Part shown: positions 34,214-45,229 of the stretch, piece by piece
Layout of the letters: each line of letters opens with the position of its first letter
How positions within the stretch are numbered: position 1 is the first letter of the stretch
Assembly (NCBI GenBank): GCA_013423325.1
Contig: BLJB01000233.1
Coordinates: 1 to 64,000, forward strand
Length of the DNA: 64,000 nt
Source of the DNA: Usnea hakonensis
Taxonomy: Eukaryota > Ascomycota > Lecanoromycetes > Lecanorales > Parmeliaceae
Direction: 5' to 3'
Position numbers and translations under genes: made by a program
The notes under the pieces: generated by a model
Told to the model about the DNA's origin: nothing
Database searches by the model: none
What the model saw: the letters and a program-made list of their open reading frames with translations, nothing else

Positions 34214-36070
34214 ATGTCAAGCGGAACCAATCCATACATCAACAACTCGGGTTCCGGCCAAAACCTCTCATACATCCAATCTCTCATCAGGAACAACGAG
34301 AACCCCAACGGCATTGTTCTACCCCCGTCCTCTGAGCCTGCCGTGTACAATACCAACTACGTCTTCTACTGGAACAATGTCTGTCTTGATCTCGTCCGAC
34401 TTGTGACTTCAATCGAAGGGAACACAAATAACCCACCACCCGCAGCACCAAACAGTGGACCGCAGTCCGCCTCCAGGGCTCTAGGTATCCTGCATCTCGC
34501 CATCAACGATGCTTACTTTTCCATCAACCCAGACAAGAAAGGGGTCAATACCACTTACCTGACACCCAACAACTCGAACCCAAAAGCCGTGCTGCCTGCC
34601 GTCGATGGCGCAACCGATGCTCGTCTCGCCGTCGCAGGAGCTGCAAATACTGTCCTCATCCAGCTCTTCACGACCCCTGCATCCAACGTCCCGTTCGCCA
34701 CAACTGATCTGCTCACCCAATACCTCACTCAAGCCGTTTCCAACTTCCCCGATCTAGACACTCTATCCCTGAGCTACCAATTCGGCGTCGCAGTCGGCAA
34801 AGCCATGCTCAACTTCCTCGACCAAGGACAAGGCATCTACGGCCAAGACTCCTACCGCCCCACTCCCGGCCTCTACAAATTCGGCGACGACCCCACCAAC
34901 CCCGTCCGGATCGTCCCCGTGAACCCCAACGACCCCGAGGGCCCCCAGCGCGCCATCCGCTTCTACCAGGCCCCCTTCTACGGCATGCAGGGCATGCGCC
35001 TGGCGGTCCAAGGCCAGACCGAGGGCAAATTCAACGAGCATCTCATCGCCGACCCACCCGTCGGGTTCGGGACCAACGACCCGGAAGAATACTACTCCGC
35101 CTTCAGCGACGTCTACCGCGAAGGCGGTCTCGCCCAACTGAACTCGACCAAACGCACGCCCATCCAGACAGTGACGGGCTTCACCTGGGCCTACGACGGC
35201 TCCAACCTGCTCGGCACGCCCCCCCGCGTCTTCAACCAAGCCCTGCGCAGCATCGCCTGGAGCCGCAAGGTCGCAGGCCCCACCGACGAAGCGACCAACG
35301 CCGACTTTGTGCGCGTCTTCGCCCTCTTCAACGCCGCCCTAGCCGACGCCGGCATCTTCGCCTGGCAGGAGAAATACTGCTTCGAGTTCTGGCGCCCCCT
35401 ATCCGGCGTCCGCTTCGACCCGACGTCCGCCGCGGACCCGTTCTGGTTCACCGAAGGCGCCCCCGACACCAACAGCAACCACTTCAACTTCAAGCCGCCC
35501 TTCCCCTCGTACCCCTCCGGCCACGCCACCTTCGTCGGGGCCTGTTTCCAAATCGCCCGCCTCTACTACAAGCGCCGTGACAACCTCCCCTTCGCCGACG
35601 ACGCCCCCGACAACATCTCCTTCGAGCTCATCTCCGACGAACTCAACGGCATAAGCCGCGATCTCTACAACAACTACATCCCCTCGCAACCCATCACCGA
35701 CCAACTCGGCAACGTCCGCACTCTGGTCCCGCGCCACTTCAACAGCATCTGGGACGGCATGTTCGACGCGGCGCTCAGCCGGGTGTTCCTCGGCGTGCAC
35801 TGGCGCTTCGACGCCTTTGCCTCCAAGGACGTGCTCGTTTCCACGACGCCGAACCCAGACGGCACGACGCAGTACAAGAACGCCAAGGACATCCGATACG
35901 TGACCACGGGACCTAGGCGCGATCGACCTGGGCAGCAGTTCCCGATTGGCGGTGTGCCGTTGGGGATTGGGATCGCGAACGACATCTTTGAGAGCAATCT
36001 CAAGCCCACGCCGGCGAACTTGCAGCCTGATGGGAGGCACAAGTGCGGCGATCCCAAGAAGTTGGGCTAG
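34214..36070 (+). CDS. Vanadium-dependent chloroperoxidase (618 aa)
   Basis: A single-exon gene of 618 residues, close in length and sequence layout to the 609-residue Curvularia inaequalis enzyme. It oxidises chloride or bromide with hydrogen peroxide to hypohalous acid, using bound vanadate. All vanadate-site residues are present: Lys387 and Arg394 in EKYCFEFWRP, Ser435-Gly436-His437 in FPSYPSGHATF, Arg523 and the covalent-ligand His529 in SRVFLGVHWRFDA. Trp384 and Phe430, at positions linked to chloride use in Curvularia, are also kept. No signal peptide is seen; the Curvularia enzyme also lacks an obvious one yet is secreted. From about 34.75 kb on the third codon positions are very GC-rich compared with neighbouring genes, which also creates long antisense open frames. 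No biosynthetic partner genes are nearby, so a role in oxidative attack or defence is as likely as halogenation of a metabolite. Confidence 0.95.
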   Translation: MSSGTNPYINNSGSGQNLSYIQSLIRNNENPNGIVLPPSSEPAVYNTNYVFYWNNVCLDLVRLVTSIEGNTNNPPPAAPNSGPQSASRALGILHLAINDAYFSINPDKKGVNTTYLTPNNSNPKAVLPAVDGATDARLAVAGAANTVLIQLFTTPASNVPFATTDLLTQYLTQAVSNFPDLDTLSLSYQFGVAVGKAMLNFLDQGQGIYGQDSYRPTPGLYKFGDDPTNPVRIVPVNPNDPEGPQRAIRFYQAPFYGMQGMRLAVQGQTEGKFNEHLIADPPVGFGTNDPEEYYSAFSDVYREGGLAQLNSTKRTPIQTVTGFTWAYDGSNLLGTPPRVFNQALRSIAWSRKVAGPTDEATNADFVRVFALFNAALADAGIFAWQEKYCFEFWRPLSGVRFDPTSAADPFWFTEGAPDTNSNHFNFKPPFPSYPSGHATFVGACFQIARLYYKRRDNLPFADDAPDNISFELISDELNGISRDLYNNYIPSQPITDQLGNVRTLVPRHFNSIWDGMFDAALSRVFLGVHWRFDAFASKDVLVSTTPNPDGTTQYKNAKDIRYVTTGPRRDRPGQQFPIGGVPLGIGIANDIFESNLKPTPANLQPDGRHKCGDPKKLG

Positions 36071-37348
36071 AAGCTAGTCCGTGAGATCGGGGCTGTGCGG
36101 AGCTGAGAGGGAATTCGTGAGAATCTGCTTTTGTCTTTTTTCTTCCTCAAAAATTGTGTGATCTGTTTTGGGGAAGGATTACGGGTTGTGTGATTGTCGC
36201 TCCTTTCCGATTAGTCGGGCAGTCTAGAATGTAACACTAATTGCGGGAGGATTGTCACAGTCAGCCTGAGCGGGGGCTGTGAAAAGCATACGGGATCAGC
36301 GATTGGAGGATTTGAGGATTTTCTTTGTCTGTCTTTTATGTACTAGTAGTAGCTCCTCTGCTGTATGATTAGTAACCTCTGTCAGCATCTGTCAGCCAAT
36401 GCCAAGGGCATTTTTGAGGACCACGTATGCCACATTCATCCCGCTTCTGATAAATGAGTATTTTTTTTCTCTCTTTTGATTCAAAGGCCTGGATGCCCTT
36501 GGCATCTCTCTCATTGTTCTCTTCGATGAGACCCTTACAACTCAGTAAGGCCCATTCCCCCCCCCTGACACACCACCCACATCTGTACTTTCCGCCCCCC
36601 ACATAAAACCCCCTTCGCTCCTCCCCTCCTCCAATTCTCGCCTCTGGCGCACATCCATAAGTCTGTGACTAACCCAGGTACTACCACCATATTCCTACTC
36701 CTGCTCCTACTCCTACTCCTACGCCAGCTTAGTCTCAGCCCTCTTCCTCATGAATGATTAATATCTTCTCCAGAATGGGACGATAGGATTCGCTCTCGTC
36801 GTCTGATGGAATATGGTTACGGTTGTGGATGATGGGTAGGAAGTGGGGGAAGTAGATGATACAAAGGATGTTTGGTATTGAGTGAGAGTCTTTTTGAAGT
36901 CCGTGGTGGACTTGGAGGCTACGGTAAGTTGAGAAGGGGTGAGTTGGAGGGATGGAGGAGGGAAAATGATTTGCGGTGCTACAAGGGGGGGGGCGGGTAT
37001 GTCTGGCTGCCCGTCACGTGTGATACGGGAAGGAGCGTGATCGGGCGTAGTCCTTGGCTTTTCGAGAGCCCTACATGGCCGTAGCCAGGTACGAATGATC
37101 TTATAAATGTTCCGAATCTCCGATGAGGATTGTCCGTTGTGGGACATGGAGTGTTTGGGATGAGGGATGCAGGATGTGATGAAGGGCTGATTTTTGGGTG
37201 TGGCGTGTGGCGTGGGTAAGCATGGTCGGGCGGGTGGTGGTGCGATCAAAATATTCCTTCTCCCAACCTTTCCTTCATACTGTGGACCATTGTCGTTGCT
37301 CTCTTTCTCTTGATACCGCACCTTTTGATTTGTTCTCTGAAACCAAAG
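36071..37348. other. Intergenic region between convergent genes
   Basis: Contains a CTCCTA-type short repeat near 36695-36722 and a G run near 36986. Open frames here lack domains or realistic composition. Confidence 0.4.
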
Positions 37349-38628
37349 CTAATCCTCCATCGCTCTCAGTTGTCCTTTGTCGTGGCCCTTCTCCTCATCC
37401 CACGAGTGACTCCAGTACGTAATAGACCAACTTTTCAGCTCATCCACATCCAAAACATCTTTACACGTCTCCGGATCAAAGCTCTCCACACCAGCTTTAC
37501 AGACGCCCTCAAGCTCTTTCGCGCCCCACCAATAAGGAAAAATCACCTCGTGCTCTAAAAGTAGCAACCGATGTCTCGGGGTTCCAGCTCTGGATCTGAT
37601 ACTCTTCTCTCTTAAAGATCGTCCATACAAATCTTTCATCTTGCTCATCCCCAAGAGCCCGTGCAATCTCGCTTCAGCACCATCCTCACCAGAGTACTCT
37701 CTCAAGTACTCATTTACTATATGGAAAAGCGCATCCGGTCCTGTCACTGCTTCAGCGAAGTTGCCGTACGGCTTGGATCCAGAGGCGACGAGGTTGAGAG
37801 GCAGAAGCCAGAAAGGGTGCATCGACGTCGAGGCCATCCAAGCATTCGGAATGCTGAACTTTTTCGAGTAGTCGGTGCCCAAGCGAGCGAGGAAGGCGGT
37901 CGGTGGCGATGACGTGGGTGAGGTAATGAGAGATGTAGAGATGGAGGTGGGAGTCATGCTGAGAGGCAGGGCGTGAGTGCTGGTAGTTTCTGTATGCGGA
38001 CGGAAGGACATGTTGTGCTGCGCGAAAAGGGCCTCGTAAGGACGCAAACATTCGGTATCCAGATCAAGATACACTCTTCGAATGACTTGATCAGCAGCGT
38101 ACCTCCCTGTCATGATCCAGAAATCGTGTATGTGGAGCAAACTCACCCGCCGAAGATGAACATGTACAAATTCCTTACCACATCCGCGCGATAGATCTCG
38201 CTCTTCAGCTCATCATACATGGGTAGAAAATCCGGAACGTATCTCTCAACCAATTTGCGGTTTTCTTCATCCGTCCACAAGACCCATTCGAAATCTGGAT
38301 TCATTTCTCTGCATGAGAGACTCCACTGCTCGAATTTCGCTGGAAGATTTGTAGTGGACCAACTTTGATGGAGAAGCTTAGGTACTTGTGGTTGGGAAGT
38401 CGAAAGTGGCCGTGCCATCAGGTCTGTAGGTGAGAGTATGGGCGCTTTGGCTACCTCTAAGGAGTGGTGAGTTGTGAAAGAAGAAATATTATGTACAGGC
38501 TGAAACCTGAGTGACGAAGTTGAAGGGTCTGAGTTTGCTCTGGTGAAGACGTACAAGATGAAAGTGATTATAAGAGCCAGTGGTAGAGTGAGAGCACCAA
38601 TGAGTGCGCGGCGTCGAAAAGAGATCAT
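37349..38628 (-). CDS. GT32-family glycosyltransferase, Golgi type II membrane protein (402 aa)
   Basis: Two exons (38628-38147 and 38075-37349) separated by a 71-nt intron give 402 residues. The chosen ATG starts MISFRRRALIGAL, followed at once by a hydrophobic signal anchor (LALIITFILYVF), the layout of Golgi glycosyltransferases; an in-frame TTG upstream is ignored. The catalytic region has PKLLHQSWSTTNLPAKF, the SEIYRADVVRNLYMFIFGG segment and, across the intron, the sugar-nucleotide DXD motif YLDLDTEC. An intron acceptor at 38076 yields the canonical FGGVYLDLD; a nearer acceptor would insert ten extra residues. The family includes Och1-type mannosyltransferases and the Sur1/Csh1 sphingolipid mannosyltransferases; which applies here is not clear. 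Confidence 0.88.
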
Positions 38629-40446
38629 CCTGCTGATAGGCGTGACACGCTTTTTTGAAAGAGAGAAAAACGGAATACTTTCGGGCTGTATTAAAGAGGT
38701 CAAAGATTATAGAGCAAGAAAAGGAAGATGCAAGTAGCCGTACTTGAAACCGGAAATGTTTGAGATCATACAGGTCAGAGAAAAGTATGTCAACCGTAGT
38801 TTTGATCGTTTATAACATTTGATTTCACCTCTCGTTCAGATCTGTCATTTCCATCTCAAGTCCTCCATCAACAGGTGTATCTTTAATGCCACCCATAGCA
38901 TTCTTGTTTCTTAAAATGCAACCACCCGAGATTTTCGGATCCGGTTTCAAGTCTCTTTACAAGCAAGGCGGAGCTGATGAAGAGACTGTGAAAATGATAG
39001 GAATAAAGAGGCGCATGCATTTTCAGCAATGGCACAGGTTGTCCTCTTCTCTGGATGAGATTGCATTTCGGCCGCACGGACCACAGCGCCGCTTCACATT
39101 CCTCTCCGAGCTCATTTGCCCATCCCATCTCCTCGCAGAGTCTGGTTCACGTAGTCGACCTCTCTCTTGAAATTGGCGAGACTTCGGATTTCCACAGGAT
39201 CAGCAGAGGGGGATGAGCGGTCTTGATTCTGTTCTGCGTCAATGTTGATATGCTCGATGGGGGAATGGTTGCGTAGGAAGCTTAGCTAAGAATGGAATCC
39301 ACATTGCTGTACCGCCTTAAAATCTGACCATCTCATCCGCAGACTCCTGAAATACTTCCTTACCCCTGAGCCCTGCAAATAGATCTTGACACGTCACTTA
39401 TTACATTGACGCGAATAGAATCTTTTACACCACACCGCCGCTTCTACTACCACTTCTTTCACCGCTTCTATACAAGATATTATCCGCTCATTTCCTATAG
39501 GGTATTGCTAGTTCAATTATCTAGCATCGAGCTCCTTCCCCGGAAAATTCGATATCAGAGGCCAGAGAACGGGTTAGAGATACGTGGAGCTTACAGTTCG
39601 TAGGGGGTCTGATGAGGAGAGCAAGGGTCCGCTTAAAAGCTTGGCCGGGGGGGGGGGTTGCTCCCGGTACCTCGCCCCTTCCCGGGGCTTCAACGGCCCT
39701 TAGCGTCCCTTCTAATAAATTTCTACACGGCGCATATACTCAGGGTTAGGGTTAGGGTAACGCGCTTCAACTTTCCGTACCCACAAGCATTGTACAGATT
39801 CCAAAGGCAGGGGGAATCCTCCTACAGATACTAAACCAGGCCACTTCTATAGAAAGTGTAGCAGACCAAGATATCATGTCAACCTCAGCAGCCACCCAAG
39901 CTCCTTCTCTTTTCTCGCTCTCCTGACTGCAAGTCTCTCAAAGAACAAGACCATAGGCCATCACCACATTCAGTCAATGGAAATTTATACTTAAGAGTAC
40001 TACACCGCCTAGCTTGATTCATCTGTGGGTATGCCGAGAGCAATCTATGCCATCTTTATCGAAGAAGCCGTGGGTGGGAGAGTAGCAGCTATGAAGTTAC
40101 TAGCAACATGGATGGCTATGAAAACCAAACGCACAAGCAGACCCGAAGAGTCTACCGAGTTCCAGGGCAAAATACAAGTCGAAGAGTGGCGGTGGAAGGT
40201 AACCAGCCCACCAAATGAGTGTGCCAAAGAAACAATACGATGGACCTCGAAGTCTGTATTCCGAATAGAGAATCCGGTAATGTCAAGAGCGGACTTGAGT
40301 GGTTCTTGAGGCATTACGGACAATTGGAGTGACATATACGATAATGAGGCATTCGTATCTTTCGCAGAGACTTCTAATGATATCAACCACCATCTAGGTC
40401 TACTCCAATTCTTCCATATCTTTCATCTCCACCCGCTTCCCAGACT
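38629..40446. other. Gene-poor region with interstitial telomeric tract
   Basis: About 1.8 kb with no convincing gene. It holds a G run near 39645 and the TTAGGG tract listed separately; the open frames at 38886-39170 and 40045-40386 have no recognisable features. Confidence 0.45.
39743..39757 (+). repeat. Short interstitial telomere-like repeat
   Basis: GGGTTAGGGTTAGGG, two and a half units of the TTAGGG telomere repeat used by most filamentous fungi, lies in a gene-poor stretch about 95 bp after a run of G. Confidence 0.7.
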
Positions 40447-41175
40447 CTAAAGACACCTTAACTCTCTCAATGCCTTTCCCTCCACAAGCCGCGCATTCGC
40501 AATTCCCAACTCCCACTGATCCCACACCTCGCCGAACGATCTATTCGCTTCCTTAGCGATCACAGTAGCCACCCGAACCCAGCATTCCCCATGCCCCGTC
40601 AGGCCCTCCGTCTCCATAGCACTGACACTATAGATCATAAAGAAAGCATGAATCATCTCATGCAGCAGGGTATCCAAGCACTCCGCAACAACCTCACGAT
40701 TCCGGAGCCGGTCATCCTGCCGTTTGACCTGTATCAGGACCTTCAGCGGTCCCGGAGTCATAAAGCTGCTCATGGTTTTGGTGTGGCCCACCCAGTCAAT
40801 ATTCGCAGGTGTATTATAGGCCCAGACGACCTTCGTGTATTGACGCAGCGAGCCAAGAAAGAAATAATCATCGAAGATATCGAAATAGAAATCAAGAGGA
40901 AAAGCGTATCCCTCTTTCACCTCTATCCGCTCAGTCTGCGAAGCGCGCCAACGCATCAAGGCGTCCATCTGCACACGATCAAGCTCCGCTTCACGCATCT
41001 CTGGCAAACTCGTCCAGTACTTGACGAACTCACTGGTCAAGTCCTCGCATGCGTATTTGGCTGGAATAGCTCGGGGCTCCAATTGCGCATTTGCGTGTAT
41101 GTAAAAGCCAGAGGGGGGATGAACATTGGTGAGCAACCCATATTTGCGGAGGATGCGCTTTAGCGCAGATTGCAT
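40447..41175 (-). CDS. SprT-like metallopeptidase-domain protein (242 aa)
   Basis: A single-exon gene of 242 residues. The SprT-like core includes the zinc-binding HExxH motif at residues 172-176 (TLLHEMIHAFF), then a C-terminal HGECW segment (near residue 194) that may supply a further ligand. The family includes Spartan-type DNA-protein crosslink proteases and many uncharacterised fungal proteins. This one lacks the long C-terminal PIP/UBZ region of Spartan, so the precise role is unknown. No signal peptide is visible, suggesting a cytosolic or nuclear location. A second frame on the other strand (40591-41163) is a shadow. It looks intact. Confidence 0.75.
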   Translation of the reverse strand: MQSALKRILRKYGLLTNVHPPSGFYIHANAQLEPRAIPAKYACEDLTSEFVKYWTSLPEMREAELDRVQMDALMRWRASQTERIEVKEGYAFPLDFYFDIFDDYFFLGSLRQYTKVVWAYNTPANIDWVGHTKTMSSFMTPGPLKVLIQVKRQDDRLRNREVVAECLDTLLHEMIHAFFMIYSVSAMETEGLTGHGECWVRVATVIAKEANRSFGEVWDQWELGIANARLVEGKALRELRCL

Positions 41176-41690
41176 GAACGGAGAACGATGGTCGGGCTTT
41201 CAGATGAAGGAAGAAAGCTCTGAGAGCTGCAATGTGCCACACTTGCTGGTATCTAAAAGCACTATGAAGTGCGTGACAAGAAATATCAGAGGTCTCAACA
41301 ATGAAAAGCCAACAAATATTTATCACACAGCGCAAAACAACATGTGTTAACGCCACCATCAAAGGCCGTAGCCCCCGTGTTATACGCTTCGCGTTCTCTA
41401 ATCTCCAAACACAATCGTCGCTCGACGAGTCCAGGACACAAAACGCACCATTCCATCCTATCACAGCCTTTCTTGAACCAAAACCCACGACTCAAGACAA
41501 AGAAAACAGCCCATATATCTCATCGCCTCAACACAAGATCCCTAAGCACAAGGACGACCTCACAACACAAAAGCCCTACAATCATGCACCAGCAAATCCC
41601 GCGTCCCCCAAAAAAACACTCAACGCAGGAATACAACTCAGCACAACAACTTTCTCCAAATATCTCTCCCATACTTTACTTATAGCATCA

Positions 41691-41820
41691 CCTCACCTCA
41701 CCTCACCTCACCTCACCTCACCTCATCAACCATCGCCCCTCGCCCCAACCCCACTCTTTTCTCCCTTCCTATCCAACTCCAGAACCCACCACCCGCATCC
41801 CATCCCATCCCATCCCATCA
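41691..41820. repeat. CCTCA pentanucleotide repeat and CATCC repeat
   Basis: Seven perfect CCTCA copies at 41691-41725, then about five CATCC copies near 41796-41820. They explain the Pro/Thr/His-rich open frames in this stretch. Confidence 0.85.
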
Positions 41821-41993
41821 ACCCCTACAAAACCGCAACAAGCAAAAAGAATTACATCCACCCCTCCATTTCTCAACAATGCACCTAGAACCTAGCATAC
41901 AACAAAAGAATTAATTTAAAAGAAGTTGTAACCGTGCCGAACCACAATCATAATATCATCTCTCTAAAACCCATCTCGAGAGAGTTTATATCT

Positions 41994-43166
41994 CTAACGA
42001 GGTGCTGTTGGTGGTAGTAAGAGTGGTGTGATATGTCCCATGGGGATGGGAGAGGGGGGTGGGTTATGGGGGTGGGTTATGGGCGGTTTTGGGGGTGAGG
42101 GGGGTTGCGGGTATTGATAATTGGGATGGGCGGGGGGCGGTGGTGAGAGATGAGCATGGATGTGCGTTGGAGTGCGGGCGTGGAGTTGTGACGGGGGGAA
42201 TAAGTTGCAGTGTTGTGTTTTGGGGGCATAAGTGAGAAAAGACGAGAGAAAGAAATGAGCATAGATCCGTCGCCTCCTTCCCCCCCAATACCCTACTCCC
42301 CCGCTCTCCCCCTCCTTCACCTCAGCAGGCGGAACGACATTCTCTTCTCTCAAATAATTCGTCTTCGTCACACACTTCCAAACCACAAACGCCATGCAAC
42401 CCAACCCCACAGCCTGAAGCGTAAAACTATACGCTACAACCTTCAGCTGCAACAACCCCGCCGCTTCAGTCCCAAAAGAAGTCGCGATCCCACCCGCCAG
42501 CACGCCCTTAGCCAGCCCCGCAAATCGCGCCAACTCTTCCGGACTGTTGGTGAAAATTGCAAGGGTCCATTGCGCGAGCACTTGATACTGTGATGCGAAG
42601 CGATTTAAGTGATTGGTCGCATGTGAAGTGTGGAGGACATGACTCACGATGACCAAATTCATCCCGAACAGGAGGTTGAGGATGAAGAAACCGGCAAAAA
42701 AACCATCTGTCCAGTCATACAGTGGTGGATTGAGGGGATCGAGCGGATTGTTGTACAGCCATACCGTGAAGCCAATCCAGCCGGCTAGAACGATGACGGT
42801 CACCGCGGCGAGAGATACGAAGCCCCTCGTTCGACGGGCTCCGATTCTCTTATTGTCTAGCAAAACACCAATGAAGACGGCACCCACGATTTGCATCGAA
42901 TTGTAACATAGCGAGTTAAGGGAGCGCGTGCGGATGTTGAAGTAGAGAGCTTGGAGGAAGCATGAGTCTTTGTTCTCGATTGGAAATTCGAGGGCATGGG
43001 AGCGTGCTCACAATTAAGCGTTGAAAAGACAATCACGACAATCTCACTTCCGAACAACGGGACAAACAAAACCAGGAGCCTCCAATCCCTAAAAAGCCTG
43101 CTCTGAGCTCTGAGCTCAGGCCAGAATCCCCCATGAGGATAGTGTGCCAAAGGTGTGCCGTCCAGC
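41994..43166 (-). pseudogene. UNC93-like MFS transporter, 5'-truncated
   Basis: Only the C-terminal half of an UNC93/DUF895-type membrane transporter is present. One exon starts at 43166 after a TATAG acceptor (LDGTPLAHYPHGGFWPE) and runs through LLVLFVPLFGSEIVVIVFST. A 50-60-nt intron near 43010-42958 joins it to SLYFNIRTRSLNSLCYNSM. The next exon has helices such as FFAGFFILNLLFGMNLVIV and NSPEELARFAGLAKGVLAGG. Upstream of 43166 the expected N-terminal helices are not found; that DNA shows stops and unrelated-looking sequence, then a transposon-like region. The C-terminus runs on into about 85 Pro/His-rich residues encoded by low-complexity DNA, suggesting the true stop was lost. I therefore read it as a decayed or truncated gene. 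Confidence 0.6.
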
Positions 43167-43609
43167 CTATAAGAATTGTATAAGAAGCATAGTCTTAAAT
43201 TATGAAAAATCTCGCTCCTACCGAGCCCGCCGAGCCACTAGCCGAAGCTCAGAAAAGCACTTGCTACAGCTATACCACAAACCAGCCGACCAATTGATAT
43301 AAGACTATAGCTGATCATAAAGGACATAAAAATGAAGAAAAGGTAGTGGCCGAGTGCGATAAAGGATGTAAGATATATTCTAAAGAAAAGAGATATACCA
43401 GCAGAACGGAGAGCGAGCTTCACATCTGGAAACAATTGTAGTTTAGAATCACCATGTCTTTCAAGGAAGAAGTGTGGAGCGATGTTCAAGGTGGAAACGT
43501 TCCCGTAAGCATCCCTAGAGCTCACTACATCGAATAAATAGAATACAAGCTCGGAATACCAGTCAACGTGACGAGCAATTTCCCTTTCACAAAGCTCCCA
43601 TCGCATGTC

Positions 43610-43935
43610 TTACATTCATCCATGGCTCAGCGTCTGCAGTAACAATCGCCTTCCTCCCTACAATCCAAGTCAACAGGCCGTCCCATCTACTATTCCCCGG
43701 ATCTTCGCCGTGCTCAATCGCCCGGACAAGCGCCATCATTGCCTCCGCATCCCGCAAAAGCTGTCCACTCTCTTCCTTAGAAATCGAAGTGCTTGTAGCT
43801 AGCGTCTTACGGCGAGAGGCGCCGGTATTGAGTAGCGCGACTGTAACTGTAATGGTAATATTTGTACGCTCGGCTTGGATGAGTGGCGATAAACTGGTTG
43901 TGGTCGACAGGGTCTCGAGGTGTAGGATGCGAATA
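43610..43935 (-). pseudogene. Unidentified coding-like relic
   Basis: Without an ATG this strand reads openly through ILHLETLSTTTSLSPLIQAE, KEESGQLLRDAEAMMALVRA and WDGLLTWIVGRKAIVTADAE, a composition typical of real protein. A GT donor-like site follows near 43610. I do not recognise the family. It lies between the truncated transporter and AT-rich repetitive DNA, so it is probably an exon of a broken gene. Confidence 0.3.
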
Positions 43936-44597
43936 GAGTCGTTGGTCTAGGTTACTGAGTTCTTCAGACCGGGACTAATAGGAGTCGATTGTAACTGTAT
44001 CTCCTTGATGAGTGCCGGGACTATACTATTTAACCGGAGGTTAGAATTCGCCCTTTACGAGACGGTACCAGGTCGTGTAAACGGTGAAGGCAGGGAAAGT
44101 AGAATACTAACTATCGCGTTAGACCTCGAGCTATGCGCTTAGCTATTATATACGAGACTATAGAGCGTGCAGCCTTAGTCTTAGGCGTAGCCTAAGTATT
44201 AGTAAAGTCGGACTCTTGCCACTGAAGGTAGCCCCCTGGGCCTTAAAGATCCTCCAGTCAGTATTTCGATGGAAGAAGGCTCAACGAATCTTGACTTACG
44301 GATAATTCGCACAACGTTTTCCACTGCTTGCTTCAGGTCGTGAGCTTTCTATCTCAATCCTATCCCTAGGTAGCATATACGCCTCGTCTCTTGACATTTT
44401 AGAGGTAATCCGATAATATGAGGAAGCTTTGAAGACGTGTCAAGTAGTTATAGCCTTGTATAGATGGGAGAATCTTTGGAGCGACGATAGAAGTTTGCTT
44501 CTCAATAGAATACTAGTACTTTAGTAAAGTAAAATCGAAGGTGTACTGCAAGGCTTGAGTAAGCACACCAGCGATCCCACCACTATGGATAACAATA

Positions 44598-45107
44598 GGG
44601 GTATTTAGACTAGATTTTTTTTCGTGGATTCAGCGCCAATCCGCGGGATTCGATGGCCTCGGGCTTTGAAATAGCGGTAAACTCTATACAAATCTGAGCC
44701 CGAATCCATCCGAATCCCAATCCATGAGCAAATCCACGAAAAACCTGCCCGACCTCTCGAGTGCGTATAAGTCACGAATCCACCGTTTTTATACGGTTAG
44801 CGCTAATAGAATGCACGATTTACGCGTCTTTTTAAGGCTATATGGCCTCCTCTACCTCCTCTACCTCCTTAGATAACGGTAATGGACTCCCAGGCCTACT
44901 CAGGTTACTGCTACTTAGGCCAAAGACGACGATATTTGGTAGAGTATAGGTAGTAGCAATAATGCTTACTAAGAGGCCGAATCCACACGAATTCATGGGT
45001 TATATGTAGGATCTTTAGGGCCAATCCATATGGATTCATGGAGTGGTAAAGAAACCAAGCGAATCCATGGATCTGAATCCATGAAAAAAATCTAGTCTGA
45101 ATACCCC
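44598..45107. mobile_element. MITE-like 510-bp element with TA flanks
   Basis: The ends form a 36-bp inverted repeat with about three differences: left GGGGTATTTAGACTAGATTT, right the complement of GGGGTATTCAGACTAGATTT. TA flanks both sides (44596-44597 and 45108-45109). Many copies of a GAATCCAT/ATGGATTC motif in both orientations occur inside, near both ends, as in elements with clustered transposase-binding sites. There is no transposase. It ends 122 bp upstream of the methyltransferase start. Confidence 0.82.
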
Positions 45108-45229
45108 TAATAACGTCAAGTCCCGCATCCGGTTTTAGGCATTTCTCCCGACATATATTCCCCTCATTTATTTCCCCCCTCATCCTTACTGCTACACTCT
45201 ACAGTCCCTTCTCAGGCCTCCGTACCATA

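Noticed and set aside
34763..36057. Several long minus-strand frames (112-213 residues) opposite the chloroperoxidase
   Set aside because: They result from the strong GC third-position bias of the sense gene; sense motifs are decisive.
36758..37321. 187-residue minus-strand frame
   Set aside because: Pro/Thr/Ser-rich, no domain, in the 3' flank of the GT32 gene.
41301..41888. 195- and 113-residue frames
   Set aside because: Produced by CCTCA and CATCC repeats and A/C-rich DNA.
43238..43606. 122-residue hydrophobic minus-strand frame as the missing first part of the UNC93-like gene
   Set aside because: It ends in a stop before the next exon, its helices do not resemble the family, and no splice join fits.
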